Shown piece by piece: positions 34,900 through 46,519 of a stretch of 64,000 bases of DNA. The translations under genes were made by a program, and so were the position numbers. Source of the DNA: Urophycis tenuis. Lineage: Eukaryota; Chordata; Actinopteri; Gadiformes; Phycidae. Location: NCBI GenBank assembly GCA_036785325.1, contig JAXIVH010000033.1, forward strand, positions 839,610 through 903,609, written 5' to 3'. How positions within the stretch are numbered: the first letter of the stretch is position 1; every line of letters starts with the position of its first letter. The notes below the pieces were generated by a model. It made no database searches and was not told the DNA's origin. It was given only the letters and a program-made list of their open reading frames with translations.

Positions 34900-35290
34900 T
34901 TTATTAATAAAAAAACATTGTAAAACAATGTATTCTAATACCCCAAAGCTCTTAAACAAATTAACTTCCAAAAAGCATCAACTATAGGCTTTCCACTTTC
35001 ATATTTTGAAAACACACAAATGAGAACATCATATATTCAGTCCATTGATTCGTAGATTGAGTCTGACTGGTGAGGGAGAGGGAAAATACAAAATCCAAAA
35101 AAAGAAGGTGAAAGAAAAATTAGGGAGATTTCCTGAGGAGGAAAATGTACAGTGGAGAAAGTGAATTTGACCTGATCTGAACAGACAACCTTCTGACCTA
35201 GAGTCAGACGCACCACTGTGGTGCCAGGAGGTTCAGATGTAGACATATAGATCCACACAGATGTTGAATGATGAATGGAGACGAATGATC
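34290..35290. repeat. Inverted pair of short interspersed repeats around a (TA)n run
   Basis: 34347-34500 on the plus strand and about 35100-35250 on the minus strand share CTACATTTGAAC/CTACATCTGAAC, CGTCTGnCnnnAGnTCAGAAGG and following sequence. Each copy is bounded by ATAGATCNACACANATG words. (TA)n lies between them at 34834-34894. The family is not identified. Confidence 0.5.
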
Positions 35291-35585
35291 AATGGATTGT
35301 GCATAGGAGGAGCTATGCACAATCTAGATATCGCTTTTCATCATATTATTCTTCTTCACACCAAATGTCTGCAATTAATGGAGGCCAAAGGACTGAACCT
35401 CGACATTCCATTCAAAGTGTATTTCAAAGGTCTGCATACCTGTGCTATGTATTTTTCATTTTGGTCAACTTTATACTTTGTGAGATATTTGCGATTAAAC
35501 AAGCAAAAAAACTCCCAAAGACATAACATTTTTGTCATCTTACTCTGTGCATGTCTTGAAATGACACTGAAGAAATGTCTACTGG

Positions 35586-35632
35586 ACGGCATAGCTCAGT
35601 GGGTAGAGGGTGGGTTCAATCTCCACCTCAAC
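35586..35632 (+). repeat. tRNA-like SINE remnant
   Basis: GGCATAGCTCAGTGGGTAGAG (A-box) is followed within a few bases by GGGTTCAATCTCC (B-box). The boxes are too close for a working tRNA gene, so this is an internally deleted tRNA-derived SINE head. Confidence 0.45.
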
Positions 35633-35723
35633 TAAATGTATCAATGATTACGGGCATTCATATGCACAAGCAGGTTCAGAGACAGCTCTGTACCACAAGT
35701 CATCAGGCTACTTAACTGCTAAT

Positions 35724-35899
<176 letters not shown>

Positions 35900-36307
35900 A
35901 TACTAAGCATTTTAAATCTAGCTGCTATGTCTCTGCACCTTTCTTCATTTCATTTAGAAAGCATCCGACTACTCGGTCATTTATTTATTTATTTATTGTT
36001 GTTTGCATAGTATTTTTATTCTTATTTACTGTTCATATTGCCTCTTTTTTCATTTCTATTTATATTATATACAATAAAGTTGAAACTTGAAGTGACTCCT
36101 CACGTGGAATTACATTTTCTACTTCTTGTCATGATTACTGTTAAGATCATTGCAGCTCCTGCTCTGCAACGTAAGACAAAGAGACAGCGCCCCGGTTAAC
36201 CCAACGTCGCCGCTACATAGCGGTTACGTAACTTTAGGACCAAACATACGTTGCCACAATGTGAGTTCTGACGTTGCCGATGCGTGTGGATGAAAGATGT
36301 GATCTCG

Positions 36308-36465
36308 TTGACGCAACATATCTTGGCAACGTTTAGACACAGGGTATACACACAGGTAAACACACAGGGTAGACAAACAGGGTAGACACACAGGTAAACA
36401 CACAGGGTAGACACAGGTAGACACACAGGGTAGACACACAGGGTAAACACACAGGTAGACACACT
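36308..36465. repeat. Short minisatellite (ACACAGGGTAGAC / ACACAGGTAAAC)
   Basis: Alternating modules of 11-14 bp built on ACACAGG(G)TA(G/A)AC. The surrounding 35896-37025 is otherwise without recognisable features. Confidence 0.85.
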
Positions 36466-37029
36466 GACTCCAGATGAAGACATTTTAAGGGATAGGTATG
36501 ACCCCCCACCTCCCCGTGAACCAATGGCATACAATGAAACCTCTGGGAACAAAATAAGAAACAGACTGGCTGCCCTAGTTTCAGGCAATGTGCAAGCCCC
36601 ATGAAGATGACAGGTGTCACGTGCATGTAAATACGTTTTAGTTATTTTATGTTATCTTTGATGGTGGTGGATATGAATGCTGATGTTCTAATCTGCGTAC
36701 TACTTAGTACTGTCTGTTTGCAATAAATATTTTTTATACACTATGGTGTTTTGTATCTTTTTCAGTTATTACGGATTTGAATTTCCTTGATGTTCAGAAA
36801 CAATGTCTTTGTTAACCAACATTTCTCTTTATTGCCCAATAAAATAAACAACGGGCAAACGCATTATATAAAAAGTATATTATAACACAGAACCATTACA
36901 AAAATAACTTAATGACACACATATATAAAAAAGGCACTGTATAAAGAACAAGGCACTGAAATGTATAAAACTGAGTGTGCAAATAGCAAACACAAAAGAA
37001 ACAAAAAACAAAACTATAGCTTATCGATC

Positions 37030-38650
37030 ATTTTCTCAGAGTTTCAAGAACCTCTCGGTTCTGGCCTCACTCTCCTCATGCCGCCTCTGCTCTTTCTGCG
37101 ACTCCTCAATGAGGTAATCCAGGATAGGGTTGTTTCTTTTTTTTTGGGTGAGGGAGTTGGGTGGGTTTCCATGTCAGAGGCAGAGGAAGAGGGAGACATG
37201 GCTGCAGAGGGTCGAGACTGAGGTGTAGAGGGTTGAGACTGAGGTGTAGAGGGTCGAGACTGAGGTGTAGGGGGTTGAGACTGAGGTGTAGGGGGTTGAG
37301 ACTGAGGTGTAGGGGGTTGAGACTGAGGTGCAGAGGGTTGAGCCTGAGGTGCAGAGGGTTGAGACTGAGGTGTAGAGGGTCGAGACTGAGGTGCAGGGGG
37401 TTGAGACTGAGGTGTAGAGGGTCGAGACTGAGGTGCAGAGGGTCGAGACTGAGGTGTAGAGAGTCGAGACTGAGGTGTAGAGGGTCGAGACTGAGGTGCA
37501 GAGGGTCGAGACTGAGGTGTAGAGGGTCGAGACTGAGGTGTAGAGAGTCGAGACTGAGGTGTAGAGGGTCGAGACTGAGGTGTAGAGGGTCGAGACTGAG
37601 GTGTAGAGAGTCGAGACTGAGGTGTAGAGGGTCGAGACTGAGGTGTAGAGGGTCGAGACTGAGGTGTAGAGGGTCGAGACTGAGGTGCAGAGGGTCGAGA
37701 CTGAGGTGCAGAGGGTCGAGACTGAGGTGCAGAGGGTCGAGACTGAGGTGTAGAGGGTCGAGACTGAGGTGTAGAGGGTCGAGACTGAGGTGTAGAGGGT
37801 CGAGACTGAGGTGTAGAGGGTCGAGACTGAGGTGCAGAGGGTCGAGACTGAGGTGTAGAGAGTCGAGACTGAGGTGTAGAGGGTCGAGACTGAGGTGTAG
37901 AGGGTCGAGACTGAGGTGTAGAGGGTCGAGACTGAGGTGCAGAGGGTCGAGACTGAGGTGCAGAGGGTCGAGACTGAGGTGCAGAGGGTCGAGACTGAGG
38001 TATAGAGGGTCCAGACTGAGGTGTAGAGGTGCTGACGGCAGATGAGGGCTCAATAAACTCCTAAAGGAACAAGATATCTTGATTACAATCCACAAATTCT
38101 GTTGCTATTATGTAGCTATATATATGTAATTATGTTGAAATTGTTCTGAAATTATGTTGCTATATATATATACATAAAATACTGCATGACATACCATGGG
38201 GATTGGTGTGGGATCCTCATAAAGGAGTCCACCACCACAGGAGGGTCCACTGAGGGCCGGTCACCCAACACCTCATGCATCTCCTCACAGTACTGCCAGG
38301 TCACAGCGGTCACTTCCCCCCTGTCGGTTCCTGGCCCTGTTTTAGGAGTTCTTAGCTCCTGGAAGGACACACAGCACCGCAAAAGTAAATAATAACAAAC
38401 AGTATGCATTCATTGCCTTGCATTGACATTGAAGATGTAAGGATTTTTTTATTTAATGGAACATCACATACATACACATATTTTTGTTTCAAGTTCTCCC
38501 ACTTCTTTGATGCCTGTTGGCCAGTGACCCTTCCCTCCAACCCCATTTCTGTAATCAGTGTCCTGTACATAACCAACAACAATGTACAGGTGCATGAACA
38601 GGAATGAATTACAAATTATTACAATAACAACAATACAATTATGAATGACT
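37030..38650 (-). pseudogene. Harbinger-type Myb/SANT-like DNA-binding protein gene, degenerate
   Basis: Minus-strand exons resemble the Myb-like accessory protein of PIF/Harbinger transposons, which helps the transposase bind DNA. The upstream exon (about 38478-38600) encodes EMGLEGRVTGQQASKKWENL. The next (about 38195-38358) encodes PKTGPGTDRGEVTAVTWQYC. The last (about 37030-38060) ends with a lysine run and DYLIEESQKEQRRHEESEAR. The last exon is swollen by a 21-bp minisatellite. A run of nine A residues at the KKKK codons puts METHPTPSP and DYLIEES in different frames, so the copy looks broken. No transposase was seen nearby. Boundaries are approximate. Confidence 0.6.
37203..38032 (-). 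repeat. 21-bp coding minisatellite, about 39 copies
   Basis: Units of 21 bp (minus strand CCTCAGTCTCGACCCTCTACA) encode PQSRPST or PQSRPSA in the frame of the Harbinger Myb-like protein. Variants: TGTAG/TGCAG, and TTGAG instead of TCGAG clustered at the 3' end of the exon (37230-37420). All six frames are open or nearly so, giving shadow ORFs of about 300 codons. Confidence 0.93.
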
Positions 38651-39289
38651 ACAACATTGAACGCATGACTCACTCCCACATTTGCTTTGCAGCGTATTTT
38701 GATTTAAAAAAATTCTGCTCGTTTTTGTGCCGAAAACGTATCTGCTACTGGGTTTCCTCCGGCGTTCCTGTGAGAAAAAGGACGATATATGTAAAGCACG
38801 TATCGATGTCTCTGGTTGTCGACACTGATATCAAACGGAATTCGCTGCTAATTGAGTTTATTAAACTAGACATGCATGGAGTTCATTGCTAGTCAGAGAA
38901 ATGCAGGATTTTTGTGCACTCAGCAATGTGCACAACGCTGGCGATTTTCAAAAAAGTTTCAATTAAGAATATGATTGCAAATATATAGGTACAGGACTGT
39001 TTAGAGAACAAAACAAGACTGTCGTAAATTTTAAATGAACTATTTCAGCCCAAAATACTTACATTTATGGGAGTCTCGTGGAGATCTGGGCGCCATTGTT
39101 GCCGGTTGCGCAGTGTATTGTGGGTACCCCTTGGTTTCAAGTAAGCTCCCGATCTTACTTGGTTTTAAGGGGTATCTACCCCTTGCTCTTGGCCCTACCC
39201 CTCGATCGAAATGAGAATTGAGATAGCCCTTCGTCTCCTGGGAACGCGCAAGATAGAGAATTGAGATTGGGCCAAAGTCTACTCTCATC

Positions 39290-40660
39290 TGGACAAGCTG
39301 GCGAGCACTGTGAGAGTCATGTTCTTTGACTTCTCCAGTGCTTTCAACACCTTACGGCCGGGTCTCCTAGGTGAGAAGATGGCGGCGATGCAGGTTGATG
39401 CCCCCTTGGTGTCCTGGATTGTTGACTACCTGATGTGCAGACCAGTTTGTACGCCTACAGAACTGTGTATCTGACAGGGTGGTTAGCAACACTGGGGCCC
39501 CACAAGGGACGGTCCTTTCTCCCTTTCTCTTCACCCTCTACACCTCAGACTTCAGCTATTGCACTGAGTCCTGCCACCTTCAGAAGTTTTCTGATGACTC
39601 CGCAATAGTTGGCTGTATTGAGGGGGGTGATGAGGGTGAATATAGGACTGTTGTGGGCAACTTTGTCTCTTGGTGTGAGCTGAATCATCTACAGCTCAAT
39701 GCTACAAAGACAAAGGAGCTCATTGTGGAGCTCATTGTGGTCAAAACACCGGTGGGCCCTGTGTTCATCCAGGGGGTTCCTGTCGACACTTTTGAGGAGT
39801 ACAAGTACCTGGGGGTGTACTTCAACAACAAGTTGGACTGGACCAGGAACACAGAGGCCGTCTACAAGAAGGGCCAAAGCCGACTCTTTTTTCTGAGGAG
39901 GCTAAGGTCCTTCAACATCTGCAGGACAATGCTGAGGATGTTCTAGGAGTCTGTTGTTGCCAGTGCGATCTTCTTTGCTGTCACATGCTGGGGCAGTGGG
40001 ATGAGGGTTGCGGACACCAATAGACTTAATAGACTCATCAAGAGGGCGGGTGATGTAGTGGGGGAGGAATTGGACACTGACTACAGTGGCAGATAGGAGG
40101 ATGCTGTCCAGGCTACGGACTATCATGGACAATGTCTCTCACCCTCTCTTTTCCACCCTGGCTCAGCGGAGAAGTTCCTTCAGCAGAAGACTCCTCTCAC
40201 CGAGATGCACCACAGAGCGACATAGGAAATCATTCCTGCCTGCGGTCATCAAACTATACAATTTGTCACTTTCATCGTACTTTCTGCTCCATGACAGGTT
40301 ATTCATTCATATTGCATAACTGGTCATTTCTTTTCATTTCACTACATAACTGGTCTTTTTTTTACAACATAGAATCCGACATGCTACATCCTTGTGTATG
40401 CTATCACCTCTTAGTGTATGCCTGGATGTATGTACATTTATGTATATTTCTTGTATATTGCTTACATAGGCTTATATTTTACATAGGTTTCTATTTTACA
40501 TAGGCTTATATTTTATATTTTACATAGGTTTATATTATATATTTATATATTCTAACACTACTATATGTAGAGTATGTCTCTTCTTTCTTTTTTTCCCATG
40601 AGTATTGTAACAAATGCAATTTCCCTCAGGGATCATTAAAGTATGTCTGTCTGTCTGTCT
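39290..40660 (+). mobile_element. L2/Rex-type LINE, RT domain and 3' end
   Basis: Reverse-transcriptase fragment: MFFDFSSAFNTL near 39319, GAPQGTVLSPFLFTLYTSDF at 39494-39553, catalytic KFSDDSAIVG near 39586-39615, and YLGVYFNNKLDW near 39805. An in-frame TAG follows LRMF at about 39945 and frameshifts follow. The 3' end is CAGGGATCATTAAAGTATG with a short GTCT repeat (40628-40662). Only the 3' half is present. A segment at 39060-39270 just before it has Harbinger-like terminal sequence. Confidence 0.85.
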
Positions 40661-40954
40661 GACCTTGTCTTCACAAGGTCCTGCAGTACCCGTGCACTCC
40701 GTTACCCCGCTCCCTGTGTCTGACCATCACTTTGTTGCTTTCTCTCTCCCCTTGAAGTGCCCCTCCTCTGGTCCTCCTACCACCCACACTGTCAACACCC
40801 ACAGGAACCTGAACACCCTCTCCCCTCCACTCTCTCCTCTGCTGTTCTCTCATCACTACCGCCTCCAGAACAATTCTCACTGCTCTCCGCTGAGAAAGCC
40901 TCCTCCTCCTTGCTGTCCGACCTCTCATCCTCCTTTTACGTCTTATCTTTTATA

Positions 40955-42603
40955 AGTTTTATAATTAAAAAGGTAGCTTTGACTTTTATTCCCCACTTTT
41001 ATTGTTTTATCCAACAGTGGATTTTTTTTAACTACTTGTTTGCCAGGATGTTTAACCATGGTTCTAGGTTTGTGCCCGTCTCACACACACAGATCACAAA
41101 AACATACTTCAAAATAATACAAACCACACACCACCTCAACATCATTACACATGCTATCTCCACCAACACACCACCCACAGGGATGCTGAGAAAGGTAAGT
41201 AAGCTGGCCGAGTTCATCAAGCCTGCGTGCCCGAACCCTTCCACCTCCATCAGGGTCAGGCAGAACATGAACAACTGGCTGAAACAGAACCTCACCATCT
41301 TAAAGGACCACTACACCCTAGTTTTAACCGACCCCATGGCTGATTAACAGCTGGTACCCTAGATCCCTCCTCACCACATCCTAGACCCTCTACCTGTTTC
41401 ACCTCCCCCCCAAACCCCCCCCACCCAGACCCTGCACCCGCTTACTCGCTGCGGCACCTCAACCCAGATCCCGCCGCATTCCCCCACTCCTCCCTACACC
41501 TTCCCACCCCCTCCCCCCTTCTTCCTCCCCACCCTCCCCTACTCCCTCCCACCCCCTTCCCTCCCCCCACTTCTCCCTCTGCCACCCAGAGCCCCGCGAG
41601 CGAGGAGCCGTCATTTAAACACACTGAGGCAAACCTACACCCTTGGCCTACCACCACCACCCGGGACTGAGCATGGGACCCAAGGAATACCCCCTCCTCC
41701 CCCTTCCCCATCTCCCGTTTGGGGCAGGGCCTCTCTGATAAGGGACCCCGAGGGGGACAGCATCCTCACCTCTGAGGACGTTCCCCTGCTCCCCCCGAGG
41801 TCCACATCTCCCAGGAATCCCCCGTGCACCTCAGGTCCTCGGTCTCTTCCGCCCCCCCGGCCGGGAGGACGGTCCACGTAGAGGCCCAGGTCATCCAAAC
41901 CACCACAGACTCACTCCGCAGCCCACTGTCCTCCCAGCGCTCACCCACATCCAGCCCAGAGACAGCACCACCGGCACCCACGCACACCCACCTGGACCAC
42001 CATGACCTCACCCACACAGATATCACCTGCAATACAAACAGACACAAACCAGTCCACACTCACCCTGCCTCCCACTCCGTAGGTCCACCCAAGGAGCAGA
42101 GCCCACCACAGACCCAGACTGGTTCAGGCACGGCGGTAAAACCTAAGGCTAACAAGATGATGATGGGACAAAATAAAGGGAAATGTCTTGTCCAATTCCA
42201 ATCTGAAGCCAACACAAAAAACTAGGTCTACCCCGCCTCCTGTCCAGTCCACAAACACCACCGCTAGACCACAGCACATACAACACTTACTAATACAATG
42301 AATTTGGCCTCTTTAAGCCTCCGCACACTCACTCCCAAGAGCAGACGGCCGAGTGCCACCACCGACCCGAAGCCTCGACCGAGCGTGAAGAAGTCGGATC
42401 CCCTCCCACACACAGAGGAGTCCACAGAGACACCTTCCCGGGTGCCAATTATGACCACATCACACAGATACTGAAAAAAGCCCCCATCAACACACATGGT
42501 GGTGCCTTCTCTGGGCCTCAACAACAGGGAACCGGAGACACGGCAGTGGGCCAACTACGTGCACTTCACCGCAGGGCGGCGGAGAGATACCCACAGGCCA
42601 CCG
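40955..42603 (+). mobile_element. Penelope-like element copy 1, 5' part (ORF1 only)
   Basis: Colinear with copy 2 at 46318-48275: the same TTTTATTCCCCACTTTTATTG leader, the same conserved ORF1 start region (ITKTYFKIIQTTHHLNIITH at about 41089-41150), the same proline-rich middle, and the same sequence up to the AVGQLHALHR-equivalent region, where homology stops at about 42603. It lacks the reverse transcriptase and endonuclease. ORF1 is broken by stops and indels. Confidence 0.75.
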
Positions 42604-43860
42604 TGTCACGCGTTTGTTTTATCCGTGAGAAAAATTATGGCTCAGCCGGCAGACTTCGAGGTGGTGATTTTTATTTACAAAAACCCCAAACCCTAACACC
42701 CAGTAGAAGACAAAATGGCCACAAAATTCGAGTACAGACACGAACAAAAAAAACACGGTATTTACATGGAGCTGGAACCTTTCCATGAGCTTGGTACCCA
42801 TGCAGCATCACTGTTCGAGAGCCCCTTGCGAATGCCCTGAGCTCTCCTTCTATACCCCCTAAGCCCCTCCCCCGGGCAAACCAACTACTAATTGGCAGGG
42901 TTTTATAGCATCACAGCATTGCGTGGCCACACAACACACATCCATCCCCCACAGTTTGAGTACCCCAGGAAGCAATGCATTGGGAAAACTCCCCTATTCC
43001 CTTAGAATGGTGGAGTCTGTGGTCACCTGACCAGCCGTAGCGCGCCACCAGCGCTATTTACGGTAGGACCCGGAAGTGGCTCGGCTTGGCCCCGAGACCA
43101 ACGGAGACAGCGGCAGCAGGCGAGTGTGTGTGTATGTGTGCGATTGTGTGTGTCTCTCGCGTAGTCGCCGAGTGTGCACCCTCCTACAGCGGGAGGTAGA
43201 TCGGAGTCTGTTTGTGCGGTGCAGGACGGCGGGGAACAGTTTGAATGGGCTTGCTTGACTTGGAATGGGGCTCCCCTGGAACGGGGAGAGCGCTGTGCGT
43301 GCTCCCGGCACCGGCTCTCTCCGAGCGAGAGCGCGTGCCTGTCAGGGAATGAAGGGGCGTTCAAAGGCGCTCCGTCACAAGCTATAAATGATTTTGTGTC
43401 AGTTTCCTTAGAAAAGGGAAGAGTAGACGCCAGGATAAAGGAATCACACAGGAATCACTGTCCCATTACCGTCCAGAGACACATGTCCTTTTGAAATAAA
43501 AAGGCAAGTAAGAATGTAAACCAGGTTCCGGTTTAACCGATGGCCACTCACTGCTAAGCTGGTCAGCAATCACTCGTCCTAAATTGGAAAACAGCGCAGC
43601 CGATGCAGCCGACTTCACATGCGCAGCATTGTGCCCGTTACGCGACTTGACTGATCCCTTGTCCACTGCTCCAAAAACGCCTCTGACGGAGCCGCAAGAA
43701 AATCCTCTACTCCTGCCATGACTACAGATGATAAGTGCAAATAATAGTCTCCGGTAAATAAGAAAAATGTACAGTATTGACCAAACTTGCACAACCAAGG
43801 CAATGAAAGCGGCGTGTAAATTGAGTATCCCCTCTAACTGCCCCCGATCTACATAACTGA
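42604..43860. other. Unassigned sequence with a possible gag remnant
   Basis: CpG-rich near 43020-43350. On the minus strand, about 43650-43718 reads MAGVEDFLAAPSEAFLEQW, which resembles the N-terminus of gag proteins in some fish retrotransposons; it is short and unsupported. Otherwise nothing recognised. Confidence 0.3.
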
Positions 43861-43862
43861 AC

Positions 43863-44277
43863 CCTAGTCTTCAGGGGCTACTGACGGCGGGTATTTATGC
43901 ACCAAAACCCAGTGGTGTGGCAAAGCGACCAGCGAGCTGGCAACACTGCCAAGACCATGGACGTGCTCCCGAGACCATCGCTCCAACCACTTTCACCACA
44001 CACTACGTTCACCAGCTCACGAACCCCAAAGGGGAAGCGCGCTACTCCTACAGGGGAATTCACCCAATAAGCACCTTTGCGCAAAAGAGGTCAAAACGTA
44101 CTTTCCCATGACCCATGACTATTTCGCAGACAGAAACAAATCGGCAAACTTCCAAAACGAGCTCAACTAAAAGGATCTCCGGACCTGACGTCACTAACAT
44201 CAACCTGAAAGGCGACAGAAAAGTTTCCAACAAAAACAAATCAATTTACTCTGCAAACAGCCACATTCTCAAATTAG
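43863..44277 (+). pseudogene. Unrecognised open stretch preceded by a splice-acceptor-like site
   Basis: After a CTAGTCTTCAG acceptor-like sequence, one frame stays open for 138 codons except for a single TGA at about 44109. It includes FTTHYVHQLTNPKGEARYSY. It ends at the terminus of a hAT-like repeat. Nothing resembling it is known to me; it may be a terminal exon of a decayed host gene or part of a transposon. Confidence 0.25.
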
Positions 44278-44278
44278 A

Positions 44279-44585
44279 CTAGTGGTTCCCAAACTGGACA
44301 AGGACAAGTAGAAATCTCAAGGAACACCTATTGTGCAAAATAGCCTTTATAACACATGTTATCACTCATATCATGTAAAATATCTGTAAATGTGCATAAT
44401 TATTTACTAATGCCAAATAAAATGTGACAAAGACTCATGAAATTATTATTAATTATTATTATTAACCACATATTTCAAATATTAACTTGAAACTTTATCA
44501 AATACGGCTTCATCAAAGCAGCAACACACCCATTTAAACCAGACAGGTCACAAAATTAAAAATGAGGCAAGAATGAAAGAATTGC
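44279..44585. mobile_element. hAT-type (Charlie-like) element fragment
   Basis: Begins AGTGGTTCCCAAACTGG, the usual terminal inverted repeat of Charlie-like hAT elements, followed by AT-rich sequence with no ORF. The right end is not evident. Confidence 0.5.
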
Positions 44586-44589
44586 TTTT

Positions 44590-45688
44590 AGGTATATAGT
44601 TTGTCTCCTGTCTCCTGTCTCGGTTTCCCGATCCTGCCTGTCCCTGACTCCAATCTTCGCCTCGCCCGTCCTGAACTCTGATCGCCTGCCTCTAGTCCCC
44701 GATCCCCCCTGTCCCCTGTGACTATTGATAACTTCGAAAATAAAGACACTTTATTTTCATACATGCTTGGTTTTGTGCTGCAATTGGGTCCTACCCCGAC
44801 CCGTTACAGAACAATCTGGCCAATCATGGATCCCGCGCACTCAACCCCCCCGGAACCGGCTGGAGAACATTGAGCAGGCTCTCCGGCAACAAGATGCCCG
44901 ATTCACCGACCTAGAGGAGGTGGTGAGACAGGCATTGGCCCAGCTGGAAAACCTGACCGCGGCTCACACCCAAGCCGTTGCCGCGGCGCCCTCTCCGGCT
45001 GTGACACCCCCAGCTCCCGCTTCCCCACCTCTCAGGCAACTACGAGAGCCCCGGGTGGGAATCCAGGAGCAATACGAGGGAGACCCGGGAGGGTGCAGCC
45101 CCTACATCACTAACTGCTCCATTCTGTTCGCGCTGCAGCCCCACACTTTGGCTACGGAGGAAGCCAGGGTGGCTTACGCCATCACTCACCTGACGAGCCC
45201 GTCTCTGGGGAACAGCAGAATGGGAACGCCACACTCCCGCCTGTTCGTCCTTTCAGGCCTTCGCCTCAGAGCTCCAGAGAGTGTTCGGCGTGCCCTCGCG
45301 GGGACCCGACCACCATGACAGTCTATTTGGGCTGAGGCAGGGGGGACGAACCGTCGCCGACTACTCCATTGATTTTTCCGCACAAGGGTCCACCGCAGTG
45401 GGTGGAATACGGCGGCGCAGTGCGACGCCTTCCTGGAGGGTCTGGAGGAGTATGTAAAGGACGGGTCGCTCCCCTACGATCTCCCGAGGTCGCTGGATGA
45501 GCTAATCGAGCTATCCACACGGCGCATCCGATGGCCGCATCCGAGCGCGACGTAGGGAGAAACGTCAGGGGCCACAGGAATGGCGCTCCCCGGTCTCCAG
45601 ACCCGCACCCCCCACACAGGAGGCCGAGTCCATGCAGGTGGGTCACACCAGCCTCACGCCAGAGGAACGCTCACGTCGTCGCCTCTTA
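44590..45688 (+). mobile_element. Ty3/gypsy retrotransposon: LTR end and gag, interrupted
   Basis: An LTR-like 3' end (AATAAAGACAC at about 44740, then TGGGTCCTACCCCGACCCGTTACA) is followed by gag-like sequence: a coiled coil (EQALRQQDARFTDLEEVV), a proline-rich linker, EQYEGDPGGCSPYITNCSIL, and FALQPHTLATEEARVAYAI. This is the capsid region of PEG10-like fish gypsy gag. Frames shift at about 45220 and again later. The gag ends abruptly near 45688, just after a VGHTSLTPEERS-like stretch, where Penelope-like sequence begins, so the element was split by that insertion. Confidence 0.75.
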
Positions 45689-45690
45689 CT

Positions 45691-45717
45691 CTGATGTGCA
45701 AAAAAGCACGAAACGTC
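45691..45717 (+). ncRNA. Decayed hammerhead-ribozyme-like motif
   Basis: CTGATG, then a GTGC/GCAC stem with an A-rich loop, then CGAAACGTC: the order of the hammerhead core (CUGAUGA, stem II, GAAA, then the stem III start). The A after CUGAUG is lost or absorbed into the stem, so it is probably inactive. The same stem and (A)AAACGTC recur at 52276-52295 at the head of copy 3. Hammerhead motifs are known from Penelope-like elements. Confidence 0.4.
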
Positions 45718-46519
45718 AGGCCTTCATTTTATGTGCTTTTATAGTTTCTTTTATTTTCATGATTTTAAGGTAAGGGCACCCCAAATGCCTCCCTTTTAAA
45801 GTTTTTATTTCTTTTATTCATTTTAACATCTTACCCCCTTTTTTATTTTTACCCTGGTGACCATTTTAGGGTTTTAACTAGGCAGAGGCCTACCCCCTAC
45901 CTTTTGAGATCACTTTTAACCTTGGTTTTAAACCCTCTTATTTCTTTTAAGTAGGAGTGAGGTTTTTTTTTTACAAAGAAGAACAAAAAGGACCAAAACC
46001 AAAGCCGGATACACACGAAACTGAGTGTTTGACCACCACCCCCTGTCAGACGAGGACTCCAGCGGACAGGCCTTCATCCCGGGCCTCAACCCAGGCCACG
46101 GAGCGGGCCCGCTGGGGATCCCCACCGTCTAGGGACCGGCAAACACTCGGACGGAGTCCGGACTGCGGTTTATGGGGTAAGCCCCTTCATCCAACAGACA
46201 CTCGGACCCCCGGACGGGCCTACTTGGTGGGCCTCCCACGGCGCCATGAAGGCCAACAGTTTTATTACATACCATTTATCTTTTATCTCTTATTTCTTAC
46301 ATTTTATGATCCCTTATAAGGTTTTACGATTAAAAGGTAGCTGGGACTTTTATTCCCCACTTTTATTGTCTTATTTTAATGTACTTGGTCGCCAGGATGT
46401 TTAACCATGGCTCTAGGTTTGCGCCCCTGGCATCACACACAACCCCAAATCCACACACACACACACGCACGCACGCACCCAACACATACCACCACACACA
46501 ACCCACCCCCACTCACCCA

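Noticed and set aside
35586..35632. tRNA gene
   Set aside because: A- and B-box-like sequences are only about 5 bp apart and no cloverleaf can form; a SINE remnant is more likely.
37161..38045. 294-codon plus ORF (RLRCRGS repeats) and 329-codon minus ORF (SLDPLHL repeats)
   Set aside because: Other-frame readings of the 21-bp minisatellite. The PQSRPST frame fits the Myb-like protein; the exon phases I could derive are ambiguous, so the minus ORF is not fully excluded.
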